From Micrasema longulum (Eukaryota > Arthropoda > Insecta > Trichoptera > Brachycentridae): 64,000 nucleotides of DNA. Below, piece after piece: positions 32,438 through 42,759 of this stretch (position 1 is the stretch's first letter; each line of letters starts with the position of its first letter). The position numbers and the translations under genes are program-made. The stretch lies in the NCBI GenBank assembly GCA_022494885.1, contig JAGVSM010003598.1, forward strand, positions 119,314-183,313, given 5' to 3'. The notes beneath the pieces were generated by a model. It did no database searches, was not told the origin of the DNA, and saw only the letters and a program-made list of their open reading frames with translations.

Positions 32438-33330
32438 AGCTCCCACCTGGGACCAGTACTGTTTTCTTTGTTTATTAACGACATTGTGTCGATATTTGAG
32501 AAAGTAGACGTTCTTCTCTTTGCCAACGATCTTAAAATTTCAAAAACTGTTACCTCTGATACCGATTGTGGAGCTCTTCAGTCTAATTTGGTAAGGCTGA
32601 ACAACTGGTGCCAGAAAAATGAACTTTACTTAAATGTCGACAAGTGTTGTCTAATATCATTTACAAGAAGTAAAAAACCCATAACATTCGATTACAACAT
32701 TAATAATATCAATCTGGGAAGAGTTACACAAATAAAAGATTTGGAAATAGTTTTTGACGAAAAATTGACATTTATTCCTCACATTAATACCATCAATAAT
32801 AAGGCTATGAAATGTCTTGGATATTTGCAGGGAACTGTAAAGGATTTTAATTCCATCGCTACCCTCGAATTGCTATTTACCGCCTTGGTTAGAAGTAATT
32901 CAGAATTCAATTCAACAATTTGGTCACCTTATTACAATGTTCATATTTTAAAGTAAGAAAGAGTACAACCTTAGATTCATCAATTACAAACGTAATATAC
33001 CCACTGAAAATATTAATTGCGATAATTTATTATGTACACTAAATATGTCAACTCTTTGTAAAATAAGAATTATAAATGATTTATCAAATTTATATAAAAT
33101 AGCAAATGGCGTATTGGACGTCCCAGAATTAACTAGTGTTATCAGCTTAAAAGTACCAGTTCGAAATACTCGACAGCTAACGTTATTTTTTGAATCTCCT
33201 GGCAGTCACAATTATTATTAAAATTCACCAATACCTAGACTACATCGGCTAGGTAATAAGTATGGTGAAGTTGATATATTTCGTCTGTCTTTATATAAAT
33301 ATAGGTTAAGCATTCAAAAGGTTATAAATT
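32438..33330 (+). pseudogene. Jockey-like reverse transcriptase, palm to C terminus, broken
   Basis: It begins at HLGPVLFSLFINDIV, just before the palm. It continues through FANDLKIS, where the catalytic FADD box has become FAND, then LNNWCQKNELYLNVDKC, FDEKLTF and an LVRSN.EFNSTIWSPY block. An in-frame stop at 32954-32956 and a shift shortly after lead to LRFINYKRNIPTENINCD, LKVPVRNTRQLTLFF, and GEVDIFRLSLYKYRLS before the end near 33330. The 3' untranslated region ends in CCCGGAGGGCGTG and (TAAA)n at about 33640. The D-to-N change and the breaks make it inactive. Confidence 0.85.
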
Positions 33331-33990
33331 AGTTTGTATAAAATTTCTTTATATTGTACTTTATTTACTTTTTTTTTCTCATGTATCTCTATAATAATGT
33401 ATAAACTTATATGTATGTGTGTATGTTTTCATATGTAAATTTATTAAATATTTTTCTATGTACCCTATACCTATGTTGGTACATTTCCTGATTTTTACTT
33501 ATTATTGTATTTTTTAACTTTTCTTATGTTATCTTTAATTTTAACTAAATTTACATATTTATGTTTCACTGCTGCACTTGAATGTAATTTCTAATATATG
33601 AAAAGCCCGGAGGGCGTGTAAATTAATAAATAAATAAATAAAGATGCAGGAGTTAAAATCTTAACATACAAATAATAAAGGGTAAAAAGTGAATAATATG
33701 GACATACATTTTACATTCGAAAAACTTTAAAAAATAATATTCCTGTAATCAACAATTAAACAACCTTTCAATATAGGTCATTTAACGATGTTTCATTATA
33801 ATTGTCACCCTATATCAATTATACTCAGGCCACTACCTTTATCGCCTCCCTCTTTTCTCAACTATTTATTCTACAACATAAAATATTTTCATAACCTAAT
33901 CAGGGCATGTAAGGATTGCTAATTAAAATGCATGTCCTGTTGGTTTATAAATTTTTGTGCAACAACTGATTATTTATTATTAGGTTAAAT

Positions 33991-34034
33991 TGGTGTCCCG
34001 AATGAGACGGGTACGTCTCAAATCCGATAGACGT
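33991..34034 (+). ncRNA. Hammerhead-ribozyme-like motif, decayed
   Basis: Stem II is perfect (GAGACG-GGTA-CGTCTC). The core is damaged: CCGAATGA in place of CTGATGA, CAAAT in place of GAAAC, and CCGA in place of CCGG. The flanks GTGTC and GACG keep most of stem I. It is recognisable mainly by alignment with the copy at 19811. Confidence 0.5.
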
Positions 34035-34117
34035 AGGAAAGTCCGGTAAGTAGTTACGTATTTAACAACAGTAGGTAAAATATTTGACCACAACGTAACG
34101 CTTAAAATATTAATAAT

Positions 34118-34480
34118 AAAATAGACAAACTCGACGTTTCGAGAAAACAGAACCGGTTTTGTTATTTTTTTAGACGGAGTATCAGAATGAAATTTTCTGT
34201 ATGGGTGCGTTTTGCGTTTTTCAAAAATAGTGATCATATTTGTTAACAAAGACAGCAGATAAAACAGGGCGTTTTTACGCCATTTTAGATGGTTTTAGTT
34301 CCCATAATAAACAATTTATCAACAAAAAAAACAAACCAATAGGGGTACGCAAATAGTAAATATCTATAGTGTGCACAAAAAAAATGTTCTAGAGCTATAA
34401 TCCAAATAAGAGATACGGAAATACTTTAGTATGAAGAAAAATCATACTGCGTTTCCTCTTAAGATAAATACAAAACTTTG
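34118..34480 (+). repeat. Family J, right half, resumed after insertion
   Basis: Starts AAAATAGACAAACTCGACG and continues colinear with 31110-31330: ACCGGTTTTGTTATTTTTTTA, GTATGGGTGCGTTTTGCG and CAGATAAAACAGGGCG. It then continues with the distal block also seen at 12415-12545. Confidence 0.65.
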
Positions 34481-34484
34481 CTTC

Positions 34485-34935
34485 ATAATAGTTTTTCGTG
34501 ATAAATGAAACAAGTAAGGTTCTTTAAAATTAAACCAATTATCTATTAATATACATAATGCACTTTGAGCCCTCTAAAATTATGACACTTAATTCATGCC
34601 CAAACGATGAGTAATGCCCATCGCGTATTTTGTCGTTCCTAAATCGCCAGCCAGGTTTTGACGTGAGTTTGATATTTGATTCAAAACCAAAATGCCTGAT
34701 TGTGTCTTGAAAGCATGTAAAAACCGTTTGGATACACGTAAAAAAAATTTGGTTATTATTATTTTTTTAAAGTAGGTACCCAGGTACTTGTTTATTATTA
34801 AATCCTATAACTTTAAATAATTAATACTTAAATTAGGAATTATTTTTGCAAATGTCAAACACTTTTACCAACAGGGGTGCGCTTTATATAAAAATTCGAT
34901 TTTCAAAATGTATTTAATGCCAGTTAGTATTGATT
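34485..34935. other. AT-rich sequence, nothing recognised
   Basis: No gene or shared repeat was seen. Confidence 0.5.
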
Positions 34936-34948
34936 TATCAGTATAAAC

Positions 34949-35570
34949 CAGTGATTCCCAAAGTGGTCTATATCGACCCCCAGGGGTCTATGACAACCTG
35001 CAAGAAAGAAAAAAAAAATGGGGGTCCATGAAATGAAAATAGGGGTCCCGATAGTGGATCTCAACATACACTGATAGTACTTCTGTACTTCTCGCTGCAA
35101 AAAAACATACCCGTTACTTATCCTGTATTATGAAATATAGCGAGGAATTTTTTAATTTCTTTTCCATCGTCATACCTAGTAACAAGGGGGTTCAGCGCTG
35201 TTACCAATCTCCTAACGAAAAAAGAAACAGACTGGACGTCATTGGCCGAGGAGATTTAAGATTAAACTAGACAAAATTGACGCCAAATGTTGATAATTTA
35301 TTATTAAAGCATCAGGTTCATCCTTCCCACTAAAAACATTGACTTATTTCTTAGTTTATTTTATACAAAATTTTATTTAGAGTAGTTTTAATTTAAATTC
35401 AATTAATAAATGCATAAAACTTAACATTTGTCATAACTTTAAATTTTTAACACTAAACTTCACTACAGTTAGAAATTTATGAAAAATCAATACCAGGTAA
35501 GTAGGGGGTCTACCAAAAACCAAAAAACATGGCAAGGGGTCTACGACACAAAAAAGTTAGGGAACCTCTG
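34949..35570 (+). mobile_element. hAT-superfamily DNA transposon, internally deleted, with perfect 8-bp TSD
   Basis: The 622-bp element is bounded by the direct repeat GTATAAAC at 34941-34948 and 35571-35578, the 8-bp target-site duplication typical of hAT. Its ends are imperfect inverted repeats: CAGTGATTCCCAAAGT at the left and TTAGGGAACCTCTG at the right. Subterminal copies of AGGGGTCTA[TC]GACA lie about 35 bases inside each end in the same orientation. The interior encodes the C-terminal end of the transposase in plus orientation, so this is a deleted relative of an autonomous element rather than an unrelated MITE. Confidence 0.92.
35134..35333 (+). pseudogene. hAT transposase C-terminal remnant (ZBED/SCAND3-like hAT)
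   Basis: Reading from 35134 gives SSYLVTRGFSAVTNLLTKK. A one-base loss in an A run at about 35218-35223 then shifts the frame to RNRLDVIGRGDLRLN, an in-frame TAG at 35268-35270, and LTPNVDNLLLKHQVHPSH before the terminal TAA at 35331-35333. The ERGFS-like motif followed by RNRL, DLRL and the final HQ-x-HPSH is the hAT dimerisation-domain tail seen in SCAND3/ZBED-like transposases. Everything N-terminal (zinc finger and the D-D-E core) is deleted, so it could not encode an active transposase. Confidence 0.88.
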
Positions 35571-35749
35571 GTATAAACTATCCAGTTAAATTAAATAAAT
35601 GGGTAAAACTTATATAGATTTTAAGGAAAATATCTGATTGGGATTCACGAAAATGAATGTTGCTCGTAAACATTCAAGTAAAATATTTTTTCATGTACAA
35701 AAAAAAACTTACTGCCCATATTTTTAGAATACGCATTCTTGCCAAAACA

Positions 35750-35930
35750 AGCCCTGATGAAACTTTTACGTTCATAACTGCTTTTCTCAAAATTTGAAGA
35801 TTTTAAGAGCTATAAAAATGCCAGTGGCAAAGTTCATTATTTAAAAAAAACATACGCTAATCTGTCTAGTAATTATTTAGTCTATCGAGGACATATATGC
35901 GAACATCGCCTTTTATATATGTAGATAATT
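35750..35930 (+). repeat. Dispersed repeat family J, distal fragment
   Basis: CAAAGTTCATTATTTAAAA, GTCTAGTAATTATTTAGTCTATCGAGGACAT and ATCGCCTTTTATATA match 31340-31440 of the complete copy. Confidence 0.55.
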
Positions 35931-35934
35931 GCTG

Positions 35935-36475
35935 TTTTTCTGTGATTTTTAATAATATGTTTATTTATAATATAATTATTATTAAATACACTTCTTGACT
36001 TGTTTGATAATTTTGCAATGAAACATTGAACATCATATTACAAGCCCTGTTGGTAACATTTTGATCCTTGAAGCCGTCTATTCGTCTGTTCGATTATGTT
36101 AGCTTGCTTCAAAGGATCAAAAGAAAACAGTTGGAGAATGTTTTCTGACACTTATCAATGTTTTAGCGAATTTCAAATATCTTTTCATCGCATTTCCAAA
36201 AGAGCAAATTTCAATATGAAAATAATAAAAATGCTTGTATGTTTGCGACACTTTTAAATTGTCAATCACGTTTGATGTGAAATTTTCGTATTTGAAAACA
36301 AATTTGATTTTAAAAAGCTAAAACAAGATTAAACTAAAATAACGAAGTATACAAGTATGAAAAATATTATTTTTTAGTAACCAATACTAATAAATGTGGT
36401 TTAAAACACGTGTAGACTATTTAACTACATACACAGAAATTTGTAAATAAACATGTATTTCTATTAGATTTTATT
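35935..36475. other. AT-rich sequence, nothing recognised
   Basis: No gene or shared repeat was seen. Confidence 0.5.
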
Positions 36476-36477
36476 AA

Positions 36478-36655
36478 GGTGGCCCCCGTAGTGTAGTGGT
36501 CAAGACGCTTGATTCATGCACGGAAGGTTCCGAGTTCGATTCCCGGTGAGAACAAAAAAAAAGTGATTTTTTTAAGCTTCGGTGTTTTGTGCTGTAATTC
36601 ATCACTATAATTGGGCCTCCTGGTTTGTCGTAGTGCAAAAAAAAATAAAAAATCA
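36478..36655 (+). repeat. tRNA-derived SINE, family B, best copy
   Basis: An A-box-like TAGTGTAGTGGTCAAGACGC and a perfect B box GAGTTCGATTCCC. The body contains TGTTTTGTGCTGTAATTCATC and GGGCCTCCTGG and ends in an A-rich tail CAAAAAAAAATAAAAAA. The minus-strand copy at 14990-15140 is colinear. Confidence 0.8.
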
Positions 36656-36659
36656 GATC

Positions 36660-37545
36660 AATGCTAGACTTACAGGAATATTTCAAGCATTTTATAAATC
36701 TAATAATTATATTTGGACATCTTTATCGCATTATAAACAATAATACTTTCTTATTTTTTTTTTTTACTTATTTCGTGCATAAAACATTTTATGCACAATA
36801 ATTACAAAATTATATTTTTTCCATGAAGGTCAAACAGCACTTCAGCGTTGCTAAACTGCGAGACAAAATTGTGTGTGGAGTGCCTCGTAGTGCAAACAAA
36901 TCAAAAAACAATAGTGTTCACACACTACATTCATTCTGTGGCTTGGATCTAAAGGGGCTAATTTCAGATTTAATTTTCTCTTGGCAACGTTTTTGTGGAG
37001 GGTCGATGTCAACTAAATAATACAAACCAATTAAACTGTTTTATACACACATACATATGCGGTAATGTTGTTTTATTAATATTAGTTTCAAACATGTCAA
37101 ACAGTTTATTATATGCCCACAGAATGGCAGAAAAATTACTTTCCTGTTTTATTGCGATTTACCACATTGGCCTTTTTGAGGTAGCTTTACGCGTTGGCCA
37201 ACGTGTTCACCAGTACGCTGGTGTGCGCATGGGCAACGAAATTGGTACACTGCTCACACATTTGTGAGCCGTTTAGCGTCTCTCAGGGCGGGCCTATGTG
37301 CGGACGTGTATAATCTCTGGTGCGCAGGTACGTTTTAAGTGCACAAAAAATACGTGACTGGGCGCGGAGATGGAAATAGAAACTGTTGAATTTTTTATTT
37401 TATTTATTCAAACTTTGAGTTAAAAGATTTATGCACTTTTGCTGACTTATTGCCAAAAGAAAAAATCTTCAAAAAACAGACTGGTAAAAATTGTTAAAAA
37501 ATTTTACTTAATAAATTTAATCGATATGTTTTCGAAATACCTTTA
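36660..37545. other. No gene recognised; GC-richer patch near 37140-37380
   Basis: Two open frames (36823-37020 and 36995-37267) show no family I recognise. The patch 37180-37270 contains GTTGGCCAACGTG and CCAGTACGCTGG palindromes. TGACTTATTGCCAAAAG at about 37440 resembles the 3' untranslated region of the neighbouring element and may be a second small remnant. Confidence 0.35.
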
Positions 37546-37549
37546 TTTA

Positions 37550-38090
37550 TTTTATTTTTTATTAATTGATTTTTTTTAAACATGATATTTGTTGTACATT
37601 GGCGAGCTTATTGCCAAATGGCAATTTCTGCCAAGCAACCAATAAAATTAAAGTTTTTTTTTTTATAATTCAAATTAAAAATATTCAATAGAAAATGAAA
37701 ATGAAGAAAGCTAAATATATTTGGAAATAGAAATAAATGTATTTGTGTATAAATTACCTTAAAACAATACCATTACTCAATGGAAAAAGGGAAAAAAAGA
37801 GAAAAAAAAGAGTGAGGAGAGATTAACGAAGAGAAAGGAGATGTTTCTTGAGACGTGATTTTAACCGAGATACTGTAGCAATATCTTTGATGGTGGATGT
37901 GAGATGATTCCACATATGAGTTAGAGAAGAAATAGAAATTGTGGATAGGTATTAAAAGAGTGCTTTGACAATTAGAACGAAGAGGTAAACCATGAACTGA
38001 TAAGCGTTGAATTTTTTCACGCAGGTATATAGGAGCGTTAGAACCATGAAGTACATAAAACAGAAGTAAGAGATTACTGATATTATTTTA
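37550..38090 (-). pseudogene. CR1/jockey-like retrotransposon C terminus and 3' UTR
   Basis: On the minus strand, codons from about 38085 give LHGSNAPIYLREKIQRLS. After a frameshift near 37915 they give THMWNHLTSTIKDIATVSRL and LKKHLLSLR with a stop at 37825-37823. The WNHL...FK/LK-x-x-LKKHLL ending is typical of CR1- and jockey-group polyproteins. The downstream UTR contains TTGCCATTTGGCAATAAGC and GCCAATGTACAA and ends in T-run DNA (an A tail on this strand) at about 37565. It is 5'-truncated and broken. Confidence 0.7.
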
Positions 38091-38378
38091 AAAAACGACA
38101 GCTATTACAACAAACTACTACAAATTAAATTAATGGGCAGATACATCTTGTATACATAAATTTATTACAACCCAAAGTTGGTTGGTTTACATTTAAAAAA
38201 AAAAATATATTTCACAAGTAATTTTATTCCCTAATTAACTGCCTCACTGGATAGCCCGGTATCGAGGCAGAAATCTAGTTGTTCTTATAGGTATATGATT
38301 ATTATTTTTATTTCTGTTTTTATTTTTGATTCCTTGAGCTTCTGCGGCAAGCCGTTGAAGACTCTCGGTCATATTGTG

Positions 38379-38560
38379 AATCGGGTTGTGGTCCTGTGGC
38401 TAGTGTCTCGGACTCACGGACCAAAGGTCTGTGGTTCGAATCCCACTTTACCCCAACTTGATTCCCATTTTCTAATAGTGAGTTATTTACAACTCGTTGA
38501 AAATGGCCCTCAAAATTAAATATTTGGGTAAATCATAAGAACGCAAATATTTCTTTTTTC
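38379..38560 (+). repeat. tRNA-derived SINE, family A, best copy
   Basis: A head with GTGGTCCTGTGGCTAGTGTC (A-box region) and a perfect B box GGTTCGAATCCC. It is followed by the body CCCATTTTCTAATAGTGAG, CAACTCGTTGAAAATGGCC and the end AATCATAAGAACGCAAATAT, then a T/A-rich tail. It is the reference for all family A copies in this window. Inferred to be mobilised by a partner LINE through its 3' end. Confidence 0.88.
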
Positions 38561-38574
38561 AAAAAAAAAAAAAA

Positions 38575-39995
38575 AAAATATTAACAAGTGACTCTGCTGT
38601 TCATAAGCCATTGGAAATATAGGTACTTTAAATAATTCTTTACCCGAAAAAGTTTGGGTTTAAGTATGTTTTGCTTTATCTTACAGAGTCTGAAACAGAG
38701 TGACCTCTAAAAAGGTTTTTCTTAGGCTCATAACGTTAAATTCTATTTATACTTTTTCTATGGAATATTATAAATATACAAAATATTTAATGTATACATT
38801 TTTTTTAAATAAAGAAAATTCTGAAAGTACAAACACAATTTTCTCACTTTTTTAAAATTCAATATAAAGTGCAATACACTATTTTCCATATCACGAGTGT
38901 GTTTTTATTGCTTTATTTTAAGCCATTTTTGTGGGTAGAAAAAAACGCTTTGAACAAATAAATTACATTGATTTACAATTACTCCTGTACTGATATTTAT
39001 TTTGACGAGTCATACTTTAAATGATCATTTGTTGAGTTTAATTTTTTTTTTAAATCTAAAACTATAATAATTCCTTAATAAGAAGAATATTTTTAAAGGA
39101 TAGTTGCGTGAGTTATTACGAGCCATTTTTTTATAAGAAAAAAAAAAGTTTTTTAAGGTTGTGTTGTTTTAATGACAAAATAACACAAACATTGGACCAA
39201 TATTTCTAAAATTCCTTTTCAGTCGTTTGTCTGTTTATAGATATTTGAAAAACCTTTTAGTTTCAGATATTTTCAGTAAAAATTTTACAATTCCAGCTTG
39301 TCAAAAGCAGATCTAGATCAAGTCTAACGAAGAAAAGTTTTCATCGTGTAGGCTTCCCGATTGACGCATTTTATAATAGAAAATAGCTAAACCCGACACA
39401 CTCAACAAATCAAAAAAGTTCAATACACCCTTGACCCAACCCCGTGACCTCTAGCCTGGAGCTTAATATTCGGAAACCAAACCTTAACTCTTCCAGTGCT
39501 CAATATATTTCCCACTGTCACTAAAAAAATCGTGATTGTAAACATTTTCTTTTGTAAAATGAGGCCACTAAAGTTTGTCAGTAGTGTTGGCCCTTCAAGG
39601 ATTGGTAAATATTACAATACTTCGTTAGTTTAATTACCATTGTAGCAATTAACAATCTTTAACTTTGAAAGAACATTATTGTACTATTTTTTTAATTTGT
39701 TTCAAAACATTTTCAAGCTTATATAAAAAAAAAAAAAAAAAAAACAGCTAATGTGGGGGATATCTATTGTAAGATAATATTCATTTATTTTACAATTGTA
39801 GTCTGCGTTACTTTACGGGTTGTTTAACCCATCACATAATGCAGAATATAAATGCAACGTTAAAGTTAATAAATAGAAAGCAGATAGCTGCTAAACTGCC
39901 TATGAACAGAAAAAAAAGTCAATATTATCCGCAGAAGCCGTATTCAGCAAGCAAATTGCCCTATTAATGGGTGGATTCTGACTGGCGTTCATACG
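38575..39995. other. AT-rich sequence with homopolymer runs, no gene
   Basis: Contains long A runs (about 38560-38578 and 39726-39746) and nothing coding. 39300-39530 is slightly GC-richer but shows no frame or shared repeat. Confidence 0.5.
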
Positions 39996-39999
39996 ACTT

Positions 40000-40150
40000 T
40001 AAGGTGTGTAAACTAGTGCAAGGAATATTAAAATTTTGGCATTTATAGAGCTGACGATTCTCTTGTGGCTGGTTAAAATTGCCACTTTATATACTGTATA
40101 ATATTGATCATTCTAACTATGTTAAATCATCCATATTTTTTTTTTCCAAC
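40000..40150 (+). repeat. Repeat family F fragment
   Basis: GGCATTTATAGAGCTGACGATTC, TGTGGCTGGTTAAAATTGCC and TGTATAATATTGATCATTCTAACTATG follow the order of the arm at 24790-24890. Confidence 0.55.
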
Positions 40151-40154
40151 AGTT

Positions 40155-40812
40155 GAGTTCTGTTAATATAAACTATTTTAGTAACCGACACAAGTGAAAT
40201 TGTCGTCTTTGTGAGAATGTGAAGAATGGTTGGTAAATTATTTGTTTTATACTGTCCAGGGACCAATGTATCTGGGCTAATATTTTGTCTCGTCCTATCT
40301 CATCAAAAGGCAGTGGTGTTGCTTACCCTTGGTGTTGAAAATGTCAAACGTAGTACCTACCTACTAACAATTTTTTCACTGTGACCTAATGAAATGTTTG
40401 TAATTAATCATCTTTGAATAAGCGGTGCAACATGCATGATCATGGGATTTGTCTTTTGACGATTTGTATGAAAAGCGTCGGAGTTAAGAAATTTTAAAAT
40501 AATGGATTGACAATATCCGATAAAAACCCTACATATAATTTGCCAAACTATATGTGAAAATACTTGGTTAAACTCAGTTTGAATCGCAGAATATGATATT
40601 GAAAATTTTTAAAAAGTAACATATTTATTGTCAATTTTTTTTACTTTTTTGTATGAATGGAACAGATTGGAAGACTCACGGTCTTTAAAACGGTTTTGGG
40701 TATGTGGAGGAAGTACATTCACTGTTGATTTTTGTGAAACATACAAACAATAAATTTAGTTGACTCGATATATCACAAAACGTCCCGAAAATAAATATTA
40801 GTAAATATCTTG
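40155..40812. other. AT-rich sequence, nothing recognised
   Basis: No gene or shared repeat was seen. Confidence 0.5.
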
Positions 40813-40814
40813 TT

Positions 40815-41130
40815 ATACTTACTGACTTTTTTATATCTACCGGTTTTGACACGTACTCGTCGGGATATTAATTATACTATCTACTATTTATAGTGAAAGT
40901 GTATGGTGGAATTAGCGTCTAAGTTGAAGTCTCTAATTAGACATTATGAAATGCATTTATAATATGTATCTTATATTTTTATAAATTTCTATTGGCATTC
41001 TAACTTTAAAAAAAAAATATGTTCCAAAAAAGAGGCGAGATAGACATTTAAAAGCTTCTAAGTAGTACACAAACACGGCTATTCAATTATATTTAATAAA
41101 ATGTTTGACCACAAAGGTTTAATACTCGTA
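40815..41130 (+). mobile_element. Hammerhead-pair element, copy 3, right motif lost
   Basis: It starts with a minus-strand hammerhead motif. It ends with GGCTATTCAATTATATTTAATAAAATGTTTGACCACAAAG (41074-41115, given here only as a landmark), which is the tail seen after the right-hand motif in copy 1. The sequence where the plus-strand motif should be is replaced by unrelated DNA. Confidence 0.5.
40832..40870 (-). ncRNA. Hammerhead-ribozyme-like motif with re-paired stem I
   Basis: Minus strand: CCGACGA (40863-40857), a shortened stem II, AAAA in place of GAAA, ACCGGT (40844-40839), A, then GATAT. Stem I is ATATC (40868-40864) against GATAT (40837-40833), five perfect pairs. Other copies have GTGTC against GACAT, so one G-C pair has become A-T here with pairing kept. 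Confidence 0.5.
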
Positions 41131-41134
41131 CTTA

Positions 41135-41770
41135 CGAAATATCCCTTTTGATTATATTTTACTTCTTCGGCAACGGCTTTATGGAAGTATTTATGGTTTC
41201 GAATAGTGATTTCCTCCCATTTACAAGAAAATAAATATTTCATTCCGTCATACTTATAACACAAAGACGATATGAAATATTTCTGATCATAGAACAAATC
41301 ATAAACCATTTGTTGAGAGAACTTTCATTGCGAAAGATAAAATTTAAAGAGATAAAACGTAAATCCAGATTTCGAAACGAGCGAGTGTTTTGAATTGTTG
41401 CCAATTGGCAGAGCCGTGAGGGTGACTCATGCGACGTACCCCTTACCACCCGTCTACCAATTTGATTGCTATATGCACCGGTCAACTCCTGAATCAATTA
41501 AATAAATATGTACGAGTATTAGTATCGGGGAAATGAATTCTTCAATGACTGGTTAAAAATCCTTAGTCCTCAATTTAATGTACCCATATTTCAGTACAAA
41601 TATGCCAAAGTTGTCAGATTGAAAAGAGCTCCTTTGGGTAATTATATCGTTTTCTAATAAGCAATTTTTCCGTGTATGTGAACACCGCAAAGGAGACTTA
41701 CGCCCTCAGATGCGGTGTGCGGTGTGAGATGTATTGATAACCTAACAAAGACGAATAAATTATTTGAGGT
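41135..41770. other. No gene recognised
   Basis: Minus-strand open frames at 41079-41309 and 41240-41497 overlap each other and show no domain. 41380-41515 is GC-richer and ends TCAATTAAATAAATATG, resembling 4930-4947. Confidence 0.4.
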
Positions 41771-41771
41771 G

Positions 41772-41911
41772 GAACCGGGTTGTGTGCCCGTGGCTAGTGT
41801 CGCTCTACCACAACTTTGTGCCATTTTCTAATAGTGAGTTATTAAAGACTCGTTGAAAATGGTCTTCAAAATGAAAATATTATGGTTAAGTAAAAGAACG
41901 CAAATATTATG
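41772..41911 (+). repeat. SINE family A with the B-box region deleted
   Basis: GGGTTGTGTGCCCGTGGCTAGTGTCG joins directly to CTCTACCACAACTTTGTG, skipping the B box, and continues with TTTCTAATAGTGAGTTATTA, CTCGTTGAAAATGG and AAAAGAACGCAAATATT. Confidence 0.75.
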
Positions 41912-41914
41912 CCT

Positions 41915-42752
41915 TTATCAACTATTATACATAATATTTATGGCTTAAAAACGGTTAATATCTTCATTCTACATTTGGTTGAATATGCATATTTTATCAA
42001 GATTTCTGTTAATGTTTGTGAAGTTAAAGAGCTGATTACTTTATTAATTACTTTATCTATCTTATTTTATTTTATTTGGGATTTTTACAGCTATACATAA
42101 AAAAATATTAACAATAAGCCAATTGAAAAAAATCCACTGTAAATCTAATGACACATAATATATAAGAAAAGAGTTAACGTAATTGTATGTGTGTGACGTT
42201 TGTATTCATGTGTATGTAAATGTGTGTATGCGTAAATGAGTGAGGGAGAGGGTGCGTAAATATTAAATAATAATTGTTTAAAACTTGTAAATATATTAAA
42301 AATGGAACAAGAAAGAGCTTGGTAAAAAGTTTGAAACCTTTTTGGTAAAATTTAAATCAAGAAATGTTATAAATTGTATTTTTTAAAAGTATGTTAGATT
42401 TCAAAACCGTATTCTGAAAAATTAGCATTTTATTCTAAAATTAAAGTGATACACACTGAATGAATAATGTGCGACGAGTCCAATACAATACGATTACGGT
42501 AGGTAACCACAAAATGCAGTAAATACGATATAATATCAACAATTAAACAAGGTTCGACAATACGCGAACGTTGATTCAAAATGAACATACAAATACATAT
42601 AATATGCACCTACATAATACACAAATAAGAATAACATACAAGTTTAATAGAAATAATTTGAATTTAAAATAGTAGGTGTCAAAACAGTTGGCCCGCAGTA
42701 CGGGGATACATAATTATATTAAAAGATCTTCTCACTATAAAACTTATATTTA
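41915..42752. other. AT-rich sequence, nothing recognised
   Basis: A short TG-rich stretch lies at 42186-42250. No gene or shared repeat was seen. Confidence 0.5.
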
Positions 42753-42759
42753 TTCAGGG

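Larger units (their letters stand above)
32305..34117 (+). mobile_element. Hammerhead-pair element, copy 2, inserted in family J and carrying a jockey-like insert
   Basis: The left end carries a minus-strand hammerhead motif (32349-32400). The right end carries a plus-strand motif (33991-34034) followed by the TTTGACCACAACGTAACG module. Both ends join family J sequence at AAAATAGA, which looks like an 8-bp target-site duplication. Between the motifs lies a 5'-truncated jockey-like fragment with its own TAAA tail, inferred to be a later insertion. The left end also contains AACTTAATGTTATTAAATATT, resembling the module in direct orientation. Confidence 0.6.

Noticed and set aside
35756..35775. 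CTGATGAAAC as a hammerhead core
   Set aside because: No stem II or stem III pairing around it.
36478..36552. Possible tRNA gene
   Set aside because: The A and B boxes are good but the anticodon arm does not pair and a SINE body follows; a second copy exists at 14990-15140.
36823..37267. Two consecutive plus-strand open frames as an exon-like gene
   Set aside because: No domain, no splice-site support and no similarity I recognise; the GC-richer patch is palindromic rather than coding in character.
41079..41497. Two overlapping minus-strand frames
   Set aside because: They overlap the hammerhead-element tail and each other and show no domain.
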